Positions 1 through 11,310 of a DNA stretch of 64,000 nucleotides are shown one piece after another; position 1 is the stretch's first letter; every line of letters begins with the position of its first letter. The stretch is from Gorsachius magnificus. Taxonomy: Eukaryota; Chordata; Aves; Pelecaniformes; Ardeidae. Location of the stretch: NCBI GenBank assembly GCA_034008185.1, contig CM067095.1, positions 6,184,610-6,248,609 of the forward strand, written 5' to 3'. Made by a program: the position numbers and the translations under genes. The notes under the pieces are model-generated. The model saw nothing but the letters and a program-made list of their open reading frames with translations. It ran no database searches and was not told the origin of the DNA.

Positions 1-3000
1 CCACCAATCCACTGAAACCCAAATCCATCAAGGCACAGATGTTATGCTAAGCACATGAGAAATCTTATCTCCATCGGGGTAAAAACATTTCCAAAGGAAC
101 CACTTCTTCCCTGTCTCCTCAATAAAGGTCACCCGTAGGTTTCCCTCAGAGTGGCGAGAGTCCAAGAGTAGTGCTCAGGCATCTGAGAAATGAGCTGCAA
201 AGAAATCCTCTTGAGATGAAACCCTCCTCTGATCCTGAAGAGCACAGGCTATTGGGAATATGCTCTAAGGAAAGGTTCATGTCCCTGCAGGGCACCCTGG
301 GAAGGGCTGGGGCTGGAGAAGCTGGCATGCTGCAAACCGTGCTGGAGCTGCGGTGTGGAGCTGAGCAGGGGTGAGGAGGCAGGGCAGGGAGGCCAGTCCT
401 CCTCCTCGCTTCTCCCCAGGACCAGTCAGGTCTTGTTTGCTTTATTCTGTAGAAAATTGATGATGGTGGCTGCAATGGTTGCTCTGTTAGGTGAAGTTAA
501 CTAGACTACCTTCTGTTCTTGTAGCCAAAGCCTGCTGCCATTTCAAAATTCTGGAAGTAGTTCTGATTGTCATATTAAAACCACTTGCTGTGCATAACTT
601 ATTTGGAACAGTGCTCTGTATGAAACATGTTCTCGGTCATGCTGTATTACCTGCTTGGTAGGGCAGGTAGGTTTTGAAGGACTACACTGCCAATCGAGAG
701 ATTTCTGTTGGATTTCTGTGGGCCAGACCCTGATGCTGCTGGGTGCAATGATAAAATTCCCTGGGTTTTTGGTGGGACACTTGGTACTGGCAAGTACATT
801 TGTGGCAAGGAGCAGCTGGAGCGTGCGCTGCCTGCCCCTGGTGTGCCAGCACTGGGCTTCCCTCAGCACGGCTCCACTGTACTGGGGCTGAGCAGGGCAG
901 CTCCTGGGGCAAGGATTGTCAGTCCCAAAGGGGCCTGGTATGGATGAAGGATGGTGCCCTTCCAGGGCAAGGGAGGTCTGAGGGAAAGGGAATGCTTCTG
1001 AATCGCCATCTGCTCAGGCATAGTCCAGCTTAGAGGCTTTTCTTTGCCTAGAGCTTATGACAAAGTCACAGTGTGGACTTAAATAATTAGGAGATGCCTG
1101 GCTTCGGAGCAGAGTCTCATTTCTTTCCCTGCTGACCTTGGCTGATTAACAAATATTTGGTATCATTTGTGGAATCCTATCAAAGCAGCCCAGAAGTATT
1201 CATCTGCCTAAAAGCCTCTGGGGGATCTCTTCTCCCCCATGGGGGCATAGCCCATCCTTGCTCTTCAAAGCAGTTTTTTTGATTAGCTGACTAGAGGTGC
1301 ATGTTTAAGATCTTGCATTTTTTGATGCTGCTTTTTTTTTTCCTCCCACCCCCTTTCAAAGAAGGGAGCAACTTAACATCACACTAGTCCCTTTGTGGCA
1401 GTTCGGAAGTTAAATTTACCAGGACCATTATCTTTAACAGCTGCTGCTGTCTGACAGATTGAGTTTATAGTTGGTCTTATAGGCACTAAAAACACTTTTA
1501 TCCTTGTGGGTCCAATTTCAGAGCTATTCAATTTATTATCTCTCAGAGCTTAGCAGCTGTTCTCCCCACTTCCTTGTACCCCCCTGCCCCTCACTCCCTC
1601 TTGCTCCCCAAAGCTCAAACCTAGGGGTCACCCCTTAATCCTGGGGGGAGAAGCAGGGATGTGCACAAGGTTTCCCAGCAACTGGTGGAGCTTTACTGTA
1701 GGCAGGCATCCTCCTCTGCTCCTACGATTTTTTTCTGTTAAGCAACAGCATCATGCCAACATTGGGTTGCCTTGGCCATGGCGATGGTTAGAAGATATAT
1801 TCCTGTCTCTGTACCTCGGCAGAGAGGAAAGGAGCTGCCATGGGGATTGTGGAGGGGTGAAGAGGCAGCATTGCTCTAACTGGACCACTTATAGCTTTAT
1901 TTCTGGACAAATAGAAAATTAAAAGAATAATGGAGTAAATTGGAAATGACACATTAAGATATGTTTCCCCTGTCAACCTTTTTTTTTTTTTAAATAGCTC
2001 TGAAGTACACATCTAGTAACAGGGAGTTGCCAGCTTGCAACCTGCTCTGCCATTTTTGACTGCTTCAAAGTCCTGTGGTTCTACCCCATAGCGCTCTGGT
2101 CCCCCGGCTGATGAGCCCTGCTCTGTCCACAACCTCGGAGTGGGAGTTAGGCTTTTTCTTCCCTGGGCTACACTGGCATCTCTTGCTTCTGGTGGCGTTT
2201 TTTCCCCATGCCGAGCAATGATCCTCTCTCTCCTAGTAAGACTGGTAGCTTTTTCTACAAAGGCAGGTTGCCACCCCAAGTCTCCCACCTCTGCTTTGTA
2301 TATGGCTGACCCAGCTGGTGTGTGCAGCTCTTGCCCTGCTGCAATGTTGATTAACCTCGGTTCTCTCTCAAGTGGAGATGATAAGGCTTTGTCTCTACAA
2401 CCGGTGAGGCCACCATGTACTGTTGCAGCACGTAGCCAGCTGTATTAATGGACCAAAGGGGAGCTTGTTCTTGCTGCAATTACTTCCTTCTCAGCAATGG
2501 CACACATTTTCTCTACCACCTTTCTCATCTGCCCCATCCCCTCATTTTACTCGCAGCTCTGCAAAAGCATTGATTTATTGTGTGAGTAGACACTGTGATG
2601 ATGAGATATATTGTGACAAATCGCTGAAAATTAGTAGTGAGAATTCCAAGATGGATTTCACTTATTTCCCTGTGATGGGGGTACATGATCTATTACTCCT
2701 TGGCTTGGGCTAAGTTTCCCTGAAGCTAATGGGAGACTTCCTGTTGACACATGGAGTCTTCGGATCAGGCTTGCGGAGTTTTGGCACTTGTCAAGAGATA
2801 GCAAAATCTCAGCAAGTCTTGTGGCACAAAGGAGCCTATTCAGACCTGTCACTGAGTGCCTGTTTCATTCTTTTCATCTTCTCCTCGGTTCTATTCAAGT
2901 TCTTACGCTGCTCTTGTTCCAGTGGTGCCTGAGTGCCCTCCAATGGTGCTAATGCTCCCACAAAGAGATAATGATACCTGCCTGCTTCAGAGGGTCCCTT

Positions 3001-3864
3001 TCTGCTCTGCTTCACTTCCCTTCCACCTTGCAGACAGCCTGATTATACCCCGTGGCTATTCCTACTCTCTTGTCAGCTTCAAAAAGGAAGAACAAAGTCA
3101 TTAGAAACCAACGAAAATGTTAATTGTATCATAAATCTCTGAACAGGGCAGCATTTCAGCAGTTTATTCCAATTTGGGTGTGTGGCACTGCAGCTAAATC
3201 TGCTTTTGCTTTTTCCTCTAAGTCACTAAAAAGCTCAGAAAAGACGGAGAAGGCAGCCTGGTTTGCTAAAGCTGTATGCAACATCAAACAGTGGCGCAGG
3301 CTTTCAGCATTTAAGCCCTAGACCTAATTTAGAAGCAATATTTAAGCAAGTGCTGAATAAATTCTGTGAAACAAAAAAATGCTTTTCCTTTTTATTAGGT
3401 TAAAATCAGCGTTTGCATGCTTTTTTTGTATATGTTTCTAGAATGGCTTTACAAGCATATGGGACTGAGCGTACATCCAGCATAGTGGCCTCTTCTTGGA
3501 AGCGCTGGGCTGACCCATCTCGCTAGCAGAGGAAAGGCAGCAGTAAGCATCAGTAACAAGGGTGGCTCTGTGGCCATGGGAATTCTTGACTGTGCCAAAG
3601 AAACTGCAGGATTGTATTTAAACAAACGAACGAAAAAAAGCGGCCTGGAACTGTAGCAAGGAGCGGCTGGCCTTGGAAGAAAGGCTGAGAGCAGAGGAGC
3701 ACTGCCAGCTCCCCTTGCAAAGGTTACCAGAGCAGGTCATGGAAACAAGCTGGTAATCTTGGAGAGACTTTGATCAATGGTGTAAGAAGTGTAAACCAGG
3801 ATATATACAAGGGAAATTACTGAAGTGATTTCAAACGGATAAAATGGGGAAATACAATCTATAT
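1..3864. other. Unique non-coding DNA, no gene seen
   Basis: Open frames here are short (at most 109 codons), overlap on both strands and show no known domain. Visible details are a T/C-rich tract near 1330-1354, a T-run at 1979-1991, and an AT-rich stretch around 3310-3450. I see no recognisable transposon, tRNA or CpG-dense promoter. Confidence 0.6.
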
Positions 3865-4472
3865 CACAGAATCATAGAATGGCAAGGGTTGGAAGGGACC
3901 TCAGGACATCATCCAGTCCAACCCCCCTGCTAAAGCAGGGTCACCTAGAGCATGTTACACAGCACATCATCCAGGCAGGCTTTGAGTATCTCCAGAGAAG
4001 GAGACTCCACAGCCCTCCTGGGCAGCCTGTTCCAGTGCTCTGTCACCCTCAGAATAAAGAAGTTTTTCCTCATGTTCAACTGAAACCTCTTATGTTTCAG
4101 TTTGTGCCCATTGCCCCTTGTCCTGTGGCTGGGCACCACTGAGAAGAGTCTGGCTCCGTCCTCGTGACATCCACCCTTAAGATATTTGTATGTGTTGATG
4201 AGGTCCCCTCCCACTCTTCTTCAGGCTGAACAAGCCCAGCTCCCTCAGCCTTTCCTCATAGGGGAGATGCTCTGGTCCCCTTATCATCCTTGTTGCTCTC
4301 CTCTGAACTCTCTCCAGGAGTTCCTCATCTGTCTTGAATCGGGGAGCCCAGAACTGGACACAGTGCTCCAGGTGGGGTCTCACCAGGGCAGAGTAGAGGG
4401 GGAGGAGAACCTCCCTCGCCCTGCTGGCCAAGCTCCTCTTAATGCACCCCAGGATACCATTGGCTTTCTGAG
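3865..4472 (-). mobile_element. CR1 LINE, 5'-truncated 3' end
   Basis: The left edge reads as the reverse complement of a CR1 3' tail (CACAGAATCATAGAATGG at 3866). It is followed by the typical CR1 3' UTR and, further right, the end of ORF2. CR1 is the dominant avian non-LTR retrotransposon, and 5' truncation is normal for LINE insertion. Only about 600 bases of a roughly 4.5-kb element remain. The copy closely matches the one at 62434-63250: I count about a dozen differences over the first 345 bases, so both look fairly young. Right of 4472 the similarity stops. I did not assign a subfamily. Confidence 0.93.
4177..4472 (-). pseudogene. CR1 ORF2 C-terminal remnant
   Basis: Read on the minus strand, this encodes the end of the CR1 ORF2 protein, downstream of the reverse transcriptase core. 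Recognisable strings are [23 protein letters not shown] and [13 protein letters not shown]. Compared with the copy at 62434, five bases are missing near 4219-4224. This shifts the frame after the GLFSLKK segment. The endonuclease and catalytic reverse transcriptase regions are absent, so it is not functional. The open frame continues upstream to 4647 into unrelated DNA, which is chance. Confidence 0.85.
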
Positions 4473-4980
4473 CTTCAGGAGTGTTGTTTGCTCTTGGCAA
4501 TGTGGTTATCGGAGCAGGGGATGCCTTTCCTTCAGGCCAGTGTCCACCCGGAGCCCCCACTCGTGCTGAGACTCCTCCACTCCTGCCCATCAGCAGCCCG
4601 GGTTCGGCTGTAGCAGGGAGCCCCCACTCCTGGCTGGAGCAGCACAAACCTAAAGGAATCTACCAATCTCCAAATTCAGCACAAACTTGGCAGAGCCGGG
4701 GGGGACCTTGCACCCTCGCAGGCGGGTGGGTGGCAGCAGGCAAGAGGGGCTGTGAGGTCTGCTGAAGGGGCACATCCTCTGCTTTGCCTTCCCCATCAGC
4801 GAGAGCCTGATGAGTTCCAGCCCAGTGTCATCTTCTCCCCTCCTGGAAGCTGGCTCTTCTCCACCATCCATGCAGGTCTGTGCGTGTGCTTTGTGCCTCC
4901 GTCCTCTTTGCTTTTCTCCCCATTTCAATCCAGTTTCAGACTGCTGCCAGCCCCTGGCAGAGGGGAGGGAGGCAAGAGGA
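4473..4980. other. GC-rich unique DNA
   Basis: This is a moderately GC-rich spacer between the CR1 and a CNE-like block. Its overlapping short frames have no recognisable domains. I see no repeat or RNA gene. Confidence 0.5.
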
Positions 4981-5245
4981 GGGTTAATCCAATCCTTTTA
5001 TCTTGCCCTTTGTCTAATTAAAACCACAACAAATGGCACAGTTTAGGTTTAAATGTAATTGTGTTTAATGAAACATTAAGGGCAATTAAAGGAGTTACCG
5101 TGGCAGCCTCTCTATACCCTCCAGGGTTATAACGGGCTGATGAAGTGCTCTTATTGGCTCTCTTGGCAGGGGGCTGTTAATTGCATTAGAAACTGATAGT
5201 GGGTTTCTTTTAATGCTGAAGTTTCTCTGGTCATCCCTCTCTAGG
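4981..5245. promoter_or_regulatory. CNE-like block A
   Basis: This AT-rich, repeat-free stretch is dense in transcription-factor-like words: TAATTA at 5015-5020, a RUNX-type AACCACA at 5022-5028, CAATTAA at 5083-5089, CTTATTGGCT near 5151 and TTAATTGCATTAG near 5175. No coding frame is convincing. This composition is typical of vertebrate developmental enhancers, but conservation cannot be seen from one sequence, so the regulatory role is inference. Confidence 0.35.
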
Positions 5246-5419
5246 CACTTGCGTGTGATCAGCTGCTGGAGGTTGGGAGCAGCACATGGGCGCACTGGCT
5301 ACTGGGGAGGATGGATGGGGCAGTGGGAGGCTGCCCGGGTGCCCCCTTTCCTCTGAAGTGCCCCTCGGCTTTGGTCCCGACAGCCCCTGGGGGCACCCAG
5401 TGAAGCCCTGAGGTGCCCC

Positions 5420-5760
5420 TCCTGGCCTAATCATTATTATCCTGGCTTTATGATTAATGGGAGGCAATGCCTTCTGGTTTTTACCTGGGAAAGGTTGTCT
5501 TGATATAGTTAAGTTAGTTTGCGAGTTGTCAGCGAAAGGGATGCTCATTGTGTAAACTCAGATGATTCCAGCATGTAAATATTGTATATTCACTGTCAAT
5601 CTCAGGCTTTTAAAAGAAAGTCTGGGCACCTCGAGGTCATTGCTGGAGATTTCACATACAAAAACAATTGGCACCTTCCTCTTTAAAATGCAGCCTGAAT
5701 TTAAAGACAGTTCCTTACATTGTAGGACTTTTGACTCATTGCCTGACTCATGCTGTTTAT
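5420..5760. promoter_or_regulatory. CNE-like block B with forkhead and AP-1 words
   Basis: Forkhead-type words occur at 5551-5557 (TGTAAAC) and 5574-5581 (TGTAAATA). Two identical TGACTCA AP-1 words lie at 5732-5738 and 5744-5750. The block is AT-rich and repeat-free and ends in an A-run (from about 5761). An enhancer role is inferred from motif density only. Confidence 0.35.
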
Positions 5761-5789
5761 AAAAAAAAAAATAGAGATGGGAGTTGGCA

Positions 5790-5945
5790 AGAGTGAGATA
5801 AACTGAGGCACGGAGGGAGGGCGAGGGCTGTCCCCGTGATGCCACTGGGGCGGAGGGGGTCAGCCCTTCCCCACTGCCGTCCCCAAAGGTGACGCAGAGG
5901 GAACTAGGAGCAGAGCCGGGGACAGGATGCCCAGCTCTAATCACC
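5790..5945 (-). repeat. MIR-like SINE relic
   Basis: A segment around 5796 (GATAAACTGAGGCACGGAG) and another near 5910 (AGCAGAGCCGGGGACAGG) resemble, in order, the core and following part of the ancient MIR tRNA-derived SINE in antisense. The match comes from memory of the consensus and has large diverged gaps between the segments. It is a plausible old relic, not a firm call. Confidence 0.4.
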
Positions 5946-7865
5946 TTCCTGCATCTTGAAGAAATACACACTGCCAGAGCAGCAAAATAAATACCGGTTT
6001 TAGAAATTGGTGCTGTAAGGTGACAACAAATAGTCCATCATCCCCTTGCAGAAGCAGCTTGAACTGGGGCAGACTGGGCTTTCTCTTTGCCTCCATTGCT
6101 TTTTTAGGTAGAAACTGTGGCTTGAAAGCAAGGTTAACTGCTGCCTCCTGAACGCAGTGCAGGCCTGACAGCAGCTTTGTGGCAGCAAGGCTGCCTTCAC
6201 ACCCCTGACAGGATGACTGCTCTGTAAATCTTAGTAAAAGATGTCACAGCAACAAGTGTCCCCCAGAGACTGGGAGGGGAAGGGAATGATATACGAGCAA
6301 AACCTGTCTCCAGAGTCCTGCCATCTATTTCTCAAGTCTTAAGAAAATGCTGCCTCCATTTATCTCCAGTAAATACGGAGGGAAACTTTTTTAAAATAAG
6401 AGGACTTTAATTTTATTTTTTTTTTTCCTGGCAGAGACTATTTTTAAGACCAAAGACTTTTTCTTTCCTCCTCAGCACATTTTCCAGTTGCTTTCATGAA
6501 TAAAGAACTTAGTGAACCTCCTTGTCTCCACCTGCTTCCTGCCCCGTGCAGCAGGCGCTTCCTGAGAGCCTGGGGAGGGCTGGCCACTGATCGTGGCCTC
6601 CAGAAGCCCCTCGCGATGCTCTGGCCTTGCCACAGCTGTGAGGGGTAACAGATGGGCTCTTATCTCCATCTTGCAGCCTAGGAGCCAAAGCCTGTGGAGA
6701 TCTGGGACTTAGGCATGCTCACTCAGGAAACTTCTGGTTGAACAGGAGCTAAATCCTGTCCCCTTTTTTTGGGGGGGTAGGGAATTGTGAATTTGACGTA
6801 ATAAATGTATTTTTGGGTTGTTGCTTCCCTTACCGACCACTATGCACTGACTTGCTCTGAAGGGTTGTCTTACTGGGATGTGTTTGTGTTGCTATTGTAC
6901 CTCAGGTGATGGGTGCCAGTGGCTTGTGATGGTGCATGGTTGCTACGCAGCTCTCGGTGAGCTGAATGTGCTGTGGCAGTGAACTCTTGGGCATACCGAG
7001 GCCAGTGGTTACCAAGCTCATCATCAACTTGCCCTGGTCCCCAAGGATGGCATGTGATGGAAGGACCATGGCATCCTTCCTCTTTCCCATCTGCCTTGAG
7101 ATGGGCAAGGAGGTGTATGTCAATGTTTTCCATTGAAAAGGACTTTTCCCCCAAACTAAAAGTATTCTGAAAACATTTCTACCTGAGACTTCTGTTATTT
7201 CTTTTCCAAACTTTGTGGCTGCTAGGTGCCCAGATTGATATTGCCTATGCGTGCTTGTCTCTGGCAGCAAGAAACCAAGGAAAACAAAGGTGTTAACCTG
7301 AGCTTTTCCTGCTGTGGCCCTTGGGGTGCTGTTTGGTGGGTCTGCCCATGCCATGAAGAGGTGCTGTCAGTATGAAGAGTTTTTGCCTGCTTCTCCCCCA
7401 TCCCTTCGTGCTTGAAGAGTTCCATGGCAGCAGGAAACTTTCTCTAAGGAGAACTGATCTTGCCTTCAATTTGCAGGGGTTAAGGGCCTCTCCTTGATCT
7501 GGGATGACCTCCCTTGCTCCTAGGGAAGCTGCAGGGACTGCTATGTTTTACTGGGATATTTTTTCTTCCCCCTTTTTTGCAGCCAGAAGGCTGTTCCACA
7601 AATCCCTTGCACGTTGTTCTCTGAGATCCCTCAGTCCACTTTTCCTAGCTTTCCCTTGGATCATTGCTCTCCTTAGGACACTGGCCTGTGGAGCAGTGGG
7701 CATGTGAAAAGGGGATGGGGAGGACAAAATTGATCACCCCTCAGGTTGGGTGCACTGAGCCCCATCATCACAACTACCCCCGTCTCTGGCAATACACCAT
7801 TTCTTCTATGTGCTTCTGCAGTGGTGCTGCGGGAACAGGGATGGGGCATTCACACTGCTTAAGTA
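5946..7865. other. Unique non-coding DNA
   Basis: No gene or clear transposon is visible. It has T-rich tracts near 6385-6430 and a T-run followed by a G-run near 6764-6777. Frames up to 150 codons on the minus strand (6902-7354) show no domain. Confidence 0.5.
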
Positions 7866-8070
7866 AAACATACTGATTTAAGTTTTATTTAATTTAAACA
7901 ATAAAATGGCCATTAAACAGGTTATGCATTGACCACCTCACCATGCCCTCTAGTGCTGTCCTGATTAAGTGTCTTTATTACTTGGCTCAGTTGGCCTTTT
8001 TTAAATGACAATGAAACACTTGATAGCATGAGTGCAAACTCCTTCCCTCTTGGCAATTATCTCCCTTCCT
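7866..8070. promoter_or_regulatory. CNE-like block C
   Basis: The block is AT-rich and repeat-free, with TTTAATTTAAACAATAAA near 7887 (homeodomain/SOX-like) and an embedded CTCF-like site at 7944-7956. There is no plausible coding frame. Regulatory function is inferred. Confidence 0.33.
7944..7956 (-). promoter_or_regulatory. CTCF-like site
   Basis: The minus strand reads GCACTAGAGGGCA. This matches 12 of 13 positions of the CTCF core CCASYAGRKGGCR; the first base differs. CTCF sites mark loop anchors and insulators. Occupancy cannot be judged from sequence. Confidence 0.35.
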
Positions 8071-8149
8071 ACTGAGTTTTGCAGGAGGAAGGAGAGAGAG
8101 GGGGAAGGAGAAGGGAGAGCAGGTTGGCTAGGGGAGAAATCCAGTGGCA

Positions 8150-8425
8150 CCTGATCCGTTTATCACATAGATATGCCATAGTGGAGGCTTAATGGAGATT
8201 TAAATAATTCAGAGCACTCAGCCCCGCTAAAGCTGTATAATGAGCCTTCTGCACCGTGAGCCACTGCTCGGCTGAGCGTATGAGCACGGAGGTCGTGTGG
8301 TTCTTTCATGCATAATTAAAGGGATAAAAGGGGATTTAGAGCAACAGTGCTACAATGAAGCATGCGGACAAAGGCTTCGCTTGTATTTAACTTGGAAATG
8401 CCAAACTGGTTTTGACTTGCAGAAT
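8150..8425. promoter_or_regulatory. CNE-like block D
   Basis: This repeat-free stretch follows a purine-rich tract (about 8083-8130). It carries AGATTTAAATAATTCA near 8197 and TGCATAATTAAAGGG near 8309. An 80-base moderately GC-rich centre lies between AT-rich arms, a common CNE texture. Function is inferred. Confidence 0.33.
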
Positions 8426-9224
8426 AAGCTTCCCTCTTTCCTTTTATTTTTTTTTAAATACTTTTTTCCTTCCCCTCTCCCTTGCTGACCTGTCCCTGCT
8501 CCCATCTGTCCCATGAGCGTGGGGTTGTCTCTGAAGAGGATTCACAGCGATTCCCGTTTCACACTGGGACAGCAACTCTCAGCCCTGGTCTTTGCAGGTT
8601 CAAGGTCTTTGCTGGAACAAGCAGGCATAAGCTGAGAAGCCTTTTCCAACATGTTTCACATCCTTTTTTTTTTTGTCTGCTAAAGGGAATGGCTTCGGAT
8701 GAAAAGACTGAAAAAGAAGGTGGGAAGAATACAGGGGATCTCTTTAACTTTTATGATTTACCTTTTTTTACTGTGTTGTTTACGAAATCCAGGGCAAAAT
8801 GTTCTGTTTGGATGGACGGGTCTGAGAGAACTTCTTCATTCCTGTTTCTTCTACCCTCTGTTTTTTTTTGTCTTGCTCCCTTCTGCCCCTCTATCCTGTC
8901 CTTTGCCAGGAGCCACCAAACTTCGTGGCCCCCAGGCCCAAGGCTGCAGGGAGGAGGCAGCGGCAGCCGGGGGCGGCGCTCGCTGGTCCCCATGTGCCAT
9001 GGGGAGGTGGGGACCTGCCTGCTGCACAGCTGGGCCAGGAGTAGGGTGTCTCACGCTGCCTTCAGCAGTTTGGGGTACCTGAGCAGCCCCTCAGCCCATG
9101 CTCTTGACAGAAGGAGAAAAATGGCTTTGCGTTCTCCTCCTCCCAGGAGATGGAAGGGTGTATTTTTGTGCTGAAAGTTGTTCTCAACCACATCTCAAAA
9201 ACCATTTGGGTCTAGGGGGGTGGG
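8426..9224. other. Unique DNA holding the longest open frame
   Basis: The plus-strand frame 8482-9174 (230 codons) is the longest in the window. It runs across poly-T stretches (near 8664-8675 and 8862-8870), giving F/L-rich segments, and across a G/C-rich stretch, giving G/R/P-rich segments. I recognise no domain, signal peptide or splice-framed exon. An overlapping 127-codon frame (8699-9082) is also open. I regard it as chance openness and do not call a gene. Confidence 0.45.
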
Positions 9225-9699
9225 GGTGGTGATAATTAACATGTCTTTCATTAACCTTTCATCACAGGCTTAATCTGCTGTGGGAGAGCTTTCTGACCAG
9301 GTTACTGCCGGGCAGTTCTACCTCTCGCTGTTAAATTGCTTGTTTCATCCCAGCTCTTCTGAGCATGAGTGAATCCCCCTGCATCCCTATGAAGTGGAGA
9401 CAAACTGCAGAGAGCTTCAGTGGTCTTGGAGGTTCTGGGAAGGTGGGGAAGGGCAAGCGTTTGCAAGGGATAAACCCACGTGTGCCAAAACCCATGCTGT
9501 GCCATGGCTGGGGTCTGCCATGCAACCCAAGTCCCACTGCAGTGTAAATCAGAGTGGCATCCCTCCCTTCTGCCACAGCCACTCGTGAAGCTGGGGATTA
9601 GTGAGGTGTAGGGAAGAGGGGGGCTTTATGCTGATGCAAATCTGATATATATCCACTATGGTGTTTCGAGTAGAAGCAAAGCTGTGTTTGTGCTGCTAT
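9225..9699. other. Unique non-coding DNA
   Basis: The left edge (9225-9310) is AT-rich with GATAATTAACATG and TTCATTAACC words and could be a small CNE. An octamer word ATGCAAAT lies at 9634-9641. Nothing else is recognisable before the LTR fragment. Confidence 0.4.
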
Positions 9700-10233
9700 A
9701 CTGGGGACCCACGCTGGGGCAGTTTGTGAAGAACTGCAGCCCGTGGGAAGGACCCACGTTGGACAAGTTCATGGAGGACTGTCTGCTGTGGGAGGGACCC
9801 CATGCTGCAGCAGGGGAGGAGTGTGAGGAGTCCTCCCCTGAGGAGGAAGGAGTGGCAGAGACAGCGTATGATGGACTGACCCCAACCCCCATTCCCTGTC
9901 CCCCTACGCTGCTGCGGGGGAGGAGGGAGAGAAAATCCAGAGTGAGGTGTTAAGCCTGGGAAGAAGGGGGGTGGGTGGGAGGGAAGGTGTTTTAAGATTC
10001 TGTTTTATTTCTCATTTTCCTACTCTGATTTGACTGGTAATAAATTAAATTAATTTTTCCCCAAGTCAAGCCTGTTTTGCCCATGACTATAATTGGGGAG
10101 TGATTGCTCCCTGTCCTTATCTCAACCCAGAAGCCTTTTGTTATATTTTTCTCTGCCCTGTCCAGATGTGGAGGGGAGCGCACAGAATGGCTTTGGTGGG
10201 CACCTGCTGTCCAGCCAAGGTCAACCCGCCACA
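9700..10233 (+). mobile_element. Endogenous retrovirus LTR fragment, 5'-truncated
   Basis: I recognise this as the 3' part of an LTR family common in birds. It starts inside a tandem array with a 45-base period (units beginning GACCC at 9706, 9751 and 9796). It continues through a GGGAGG-rich stretch and a polyadenylation word AATAAA (10039-10044), and ends in ...CCACA at 10233. The expected 5' end, with the U3 promoter start, is missing. No internal gag, pol or env sequence flanks it. The open frame 9684-9953 lies within the LTR and is not a host gene. The ERV class was not determined. Target-site duplications cannot be checked because one end is lost. Confidence 0.82.
9706..9820 (+). repeat. 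45-base tandem units inside the LTR
   Basis: About two and a half diverged copies, each starting with GACCC (9706, 9751, 9796). Because 45 is a multiple of three, the frame stays open across the units. This explains the 89-codon frame here without invoking a gene. Confidence 0.75.
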
Positions 10234-10929
10234 GCCACTGTACAAAGGTGTTGCCCCAGGTGACCGTGGAAGGTGAGTTCAGTTTGGCATGGCTGCAAAA
10301 AGAAGTCACTTGGGGTTTTTGTTATGAGTGGAGGTGAAAGAGCCTGGGACATCCAGCCTAGCAAAACAAAGGTTAAGAAGGAATTACTGCTGCTCCTTGA
10401 GCATATGGTGAAGGATAAGTGTCTGTGGGAGAGAACCACCTTTGCAGGTTAAGATGAAAACAAAACATGGCATGGTGAGGGTGCCCAGTGAGAGTGGTGG
10501 GGTCTAAAAACCAAACTGGTTTGAAGGTGATATGTGATAACTTGGAGAAAGGATTTCTGTCTGCAAGGTACGTGGATCGCTAAACCAGGAGCTTCTTTCT
10601 GGCCCTTAATCCTTAATAACCCCTTCGGCCCGGGCGGCAGGAAGGTGCTGCAGCAGCTAATGGGTCCCTGCACAAGCACGTCCGTGTCCGTCGGGGCTCT
10701 CCTGCCCTCGTTGCCTTCTCCAGTCAGAGCTTTGGAGCGGTGTCAGTCTGATGTGCAGCCAGGAGCGCAAGCCAGTCCCTGCCATCCTTCATCCCTAGAA
10801 TGAATCTGTTATTTTTCTTCAGATAAACAAACCAAGGAGGAATCTGTGGCCACCGTATTCGCCGTAATGGCATGTGTCTGTCAGTTGTTTGTTGCTGGGT
10901 GGGAAGGGGGGGGCGGTGAGGCGTCCTGC
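10234..10929. other. Unique non-coding DNA
   Basis: No gene or transposon is recognised. GC-rich patches lie around 10620-10720. The region passes into an AT-rich block to the right. Confidence 0.45.
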
Positions 10930-11310
10930 ACAGTCACCGTAATGGAAACATCCATCTTGTCTCCCTCAATGCACACTCTCCATTTAGGAATTTCTAAAAC
11001 ACTTCTGTCAAATATCACTCTCCGCACAATCCTGTTAGCAGGGCTGATGAATGGAGTCTCAAATTAAGACCGATCCCTCTGATAACCACAGTGCTGTAGG
11101 AGAGTCATCTGCTCAGTCAGAGCTATTTATTATATTTGATTAGCTGAGATGGCAATCTTCACAACCCTCTGTAAATTCTATTAGGGGCACTCTGAGGCCC
11201 AGAAATGCAAATTAGACTTCCCCAAACACATATGCATACATATAGCCTCTCTTAGCAAATGGGTAATTTCCTCGCATTCATTTCAATGTTGTTTTAAGAG
11301 AGATGTTGAT
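10930..11310. promoter_or_regulatory. CNE-like block E with octamer
   Basis: AT-rich, repeat-free DNA with no open frame of note. It includes an exact POU octamer ATGCAAAT at 11205-11212, AGCTATTTATTATATTTGAT near 11120 and a TATGCATACATATAG stretch near 11230. The even, motif-rich texture over nearly 400 bases is typical of deeply conserved enhancers. This is inference without alignment. Confidence 0.4.

Noticed and set aside
3879..4142. Frames repeated at 3879, 32753 and 62362 with near-identical peptides
   Set aside because: They are the antisense of the CR1 3' end, not a gene family.
9684..9953. 89-codon frame that looks like a repetitive small protein
   Set aside because: It lies inside an LTR fragment and its repetition comes from the 45-base LTR tandem units.
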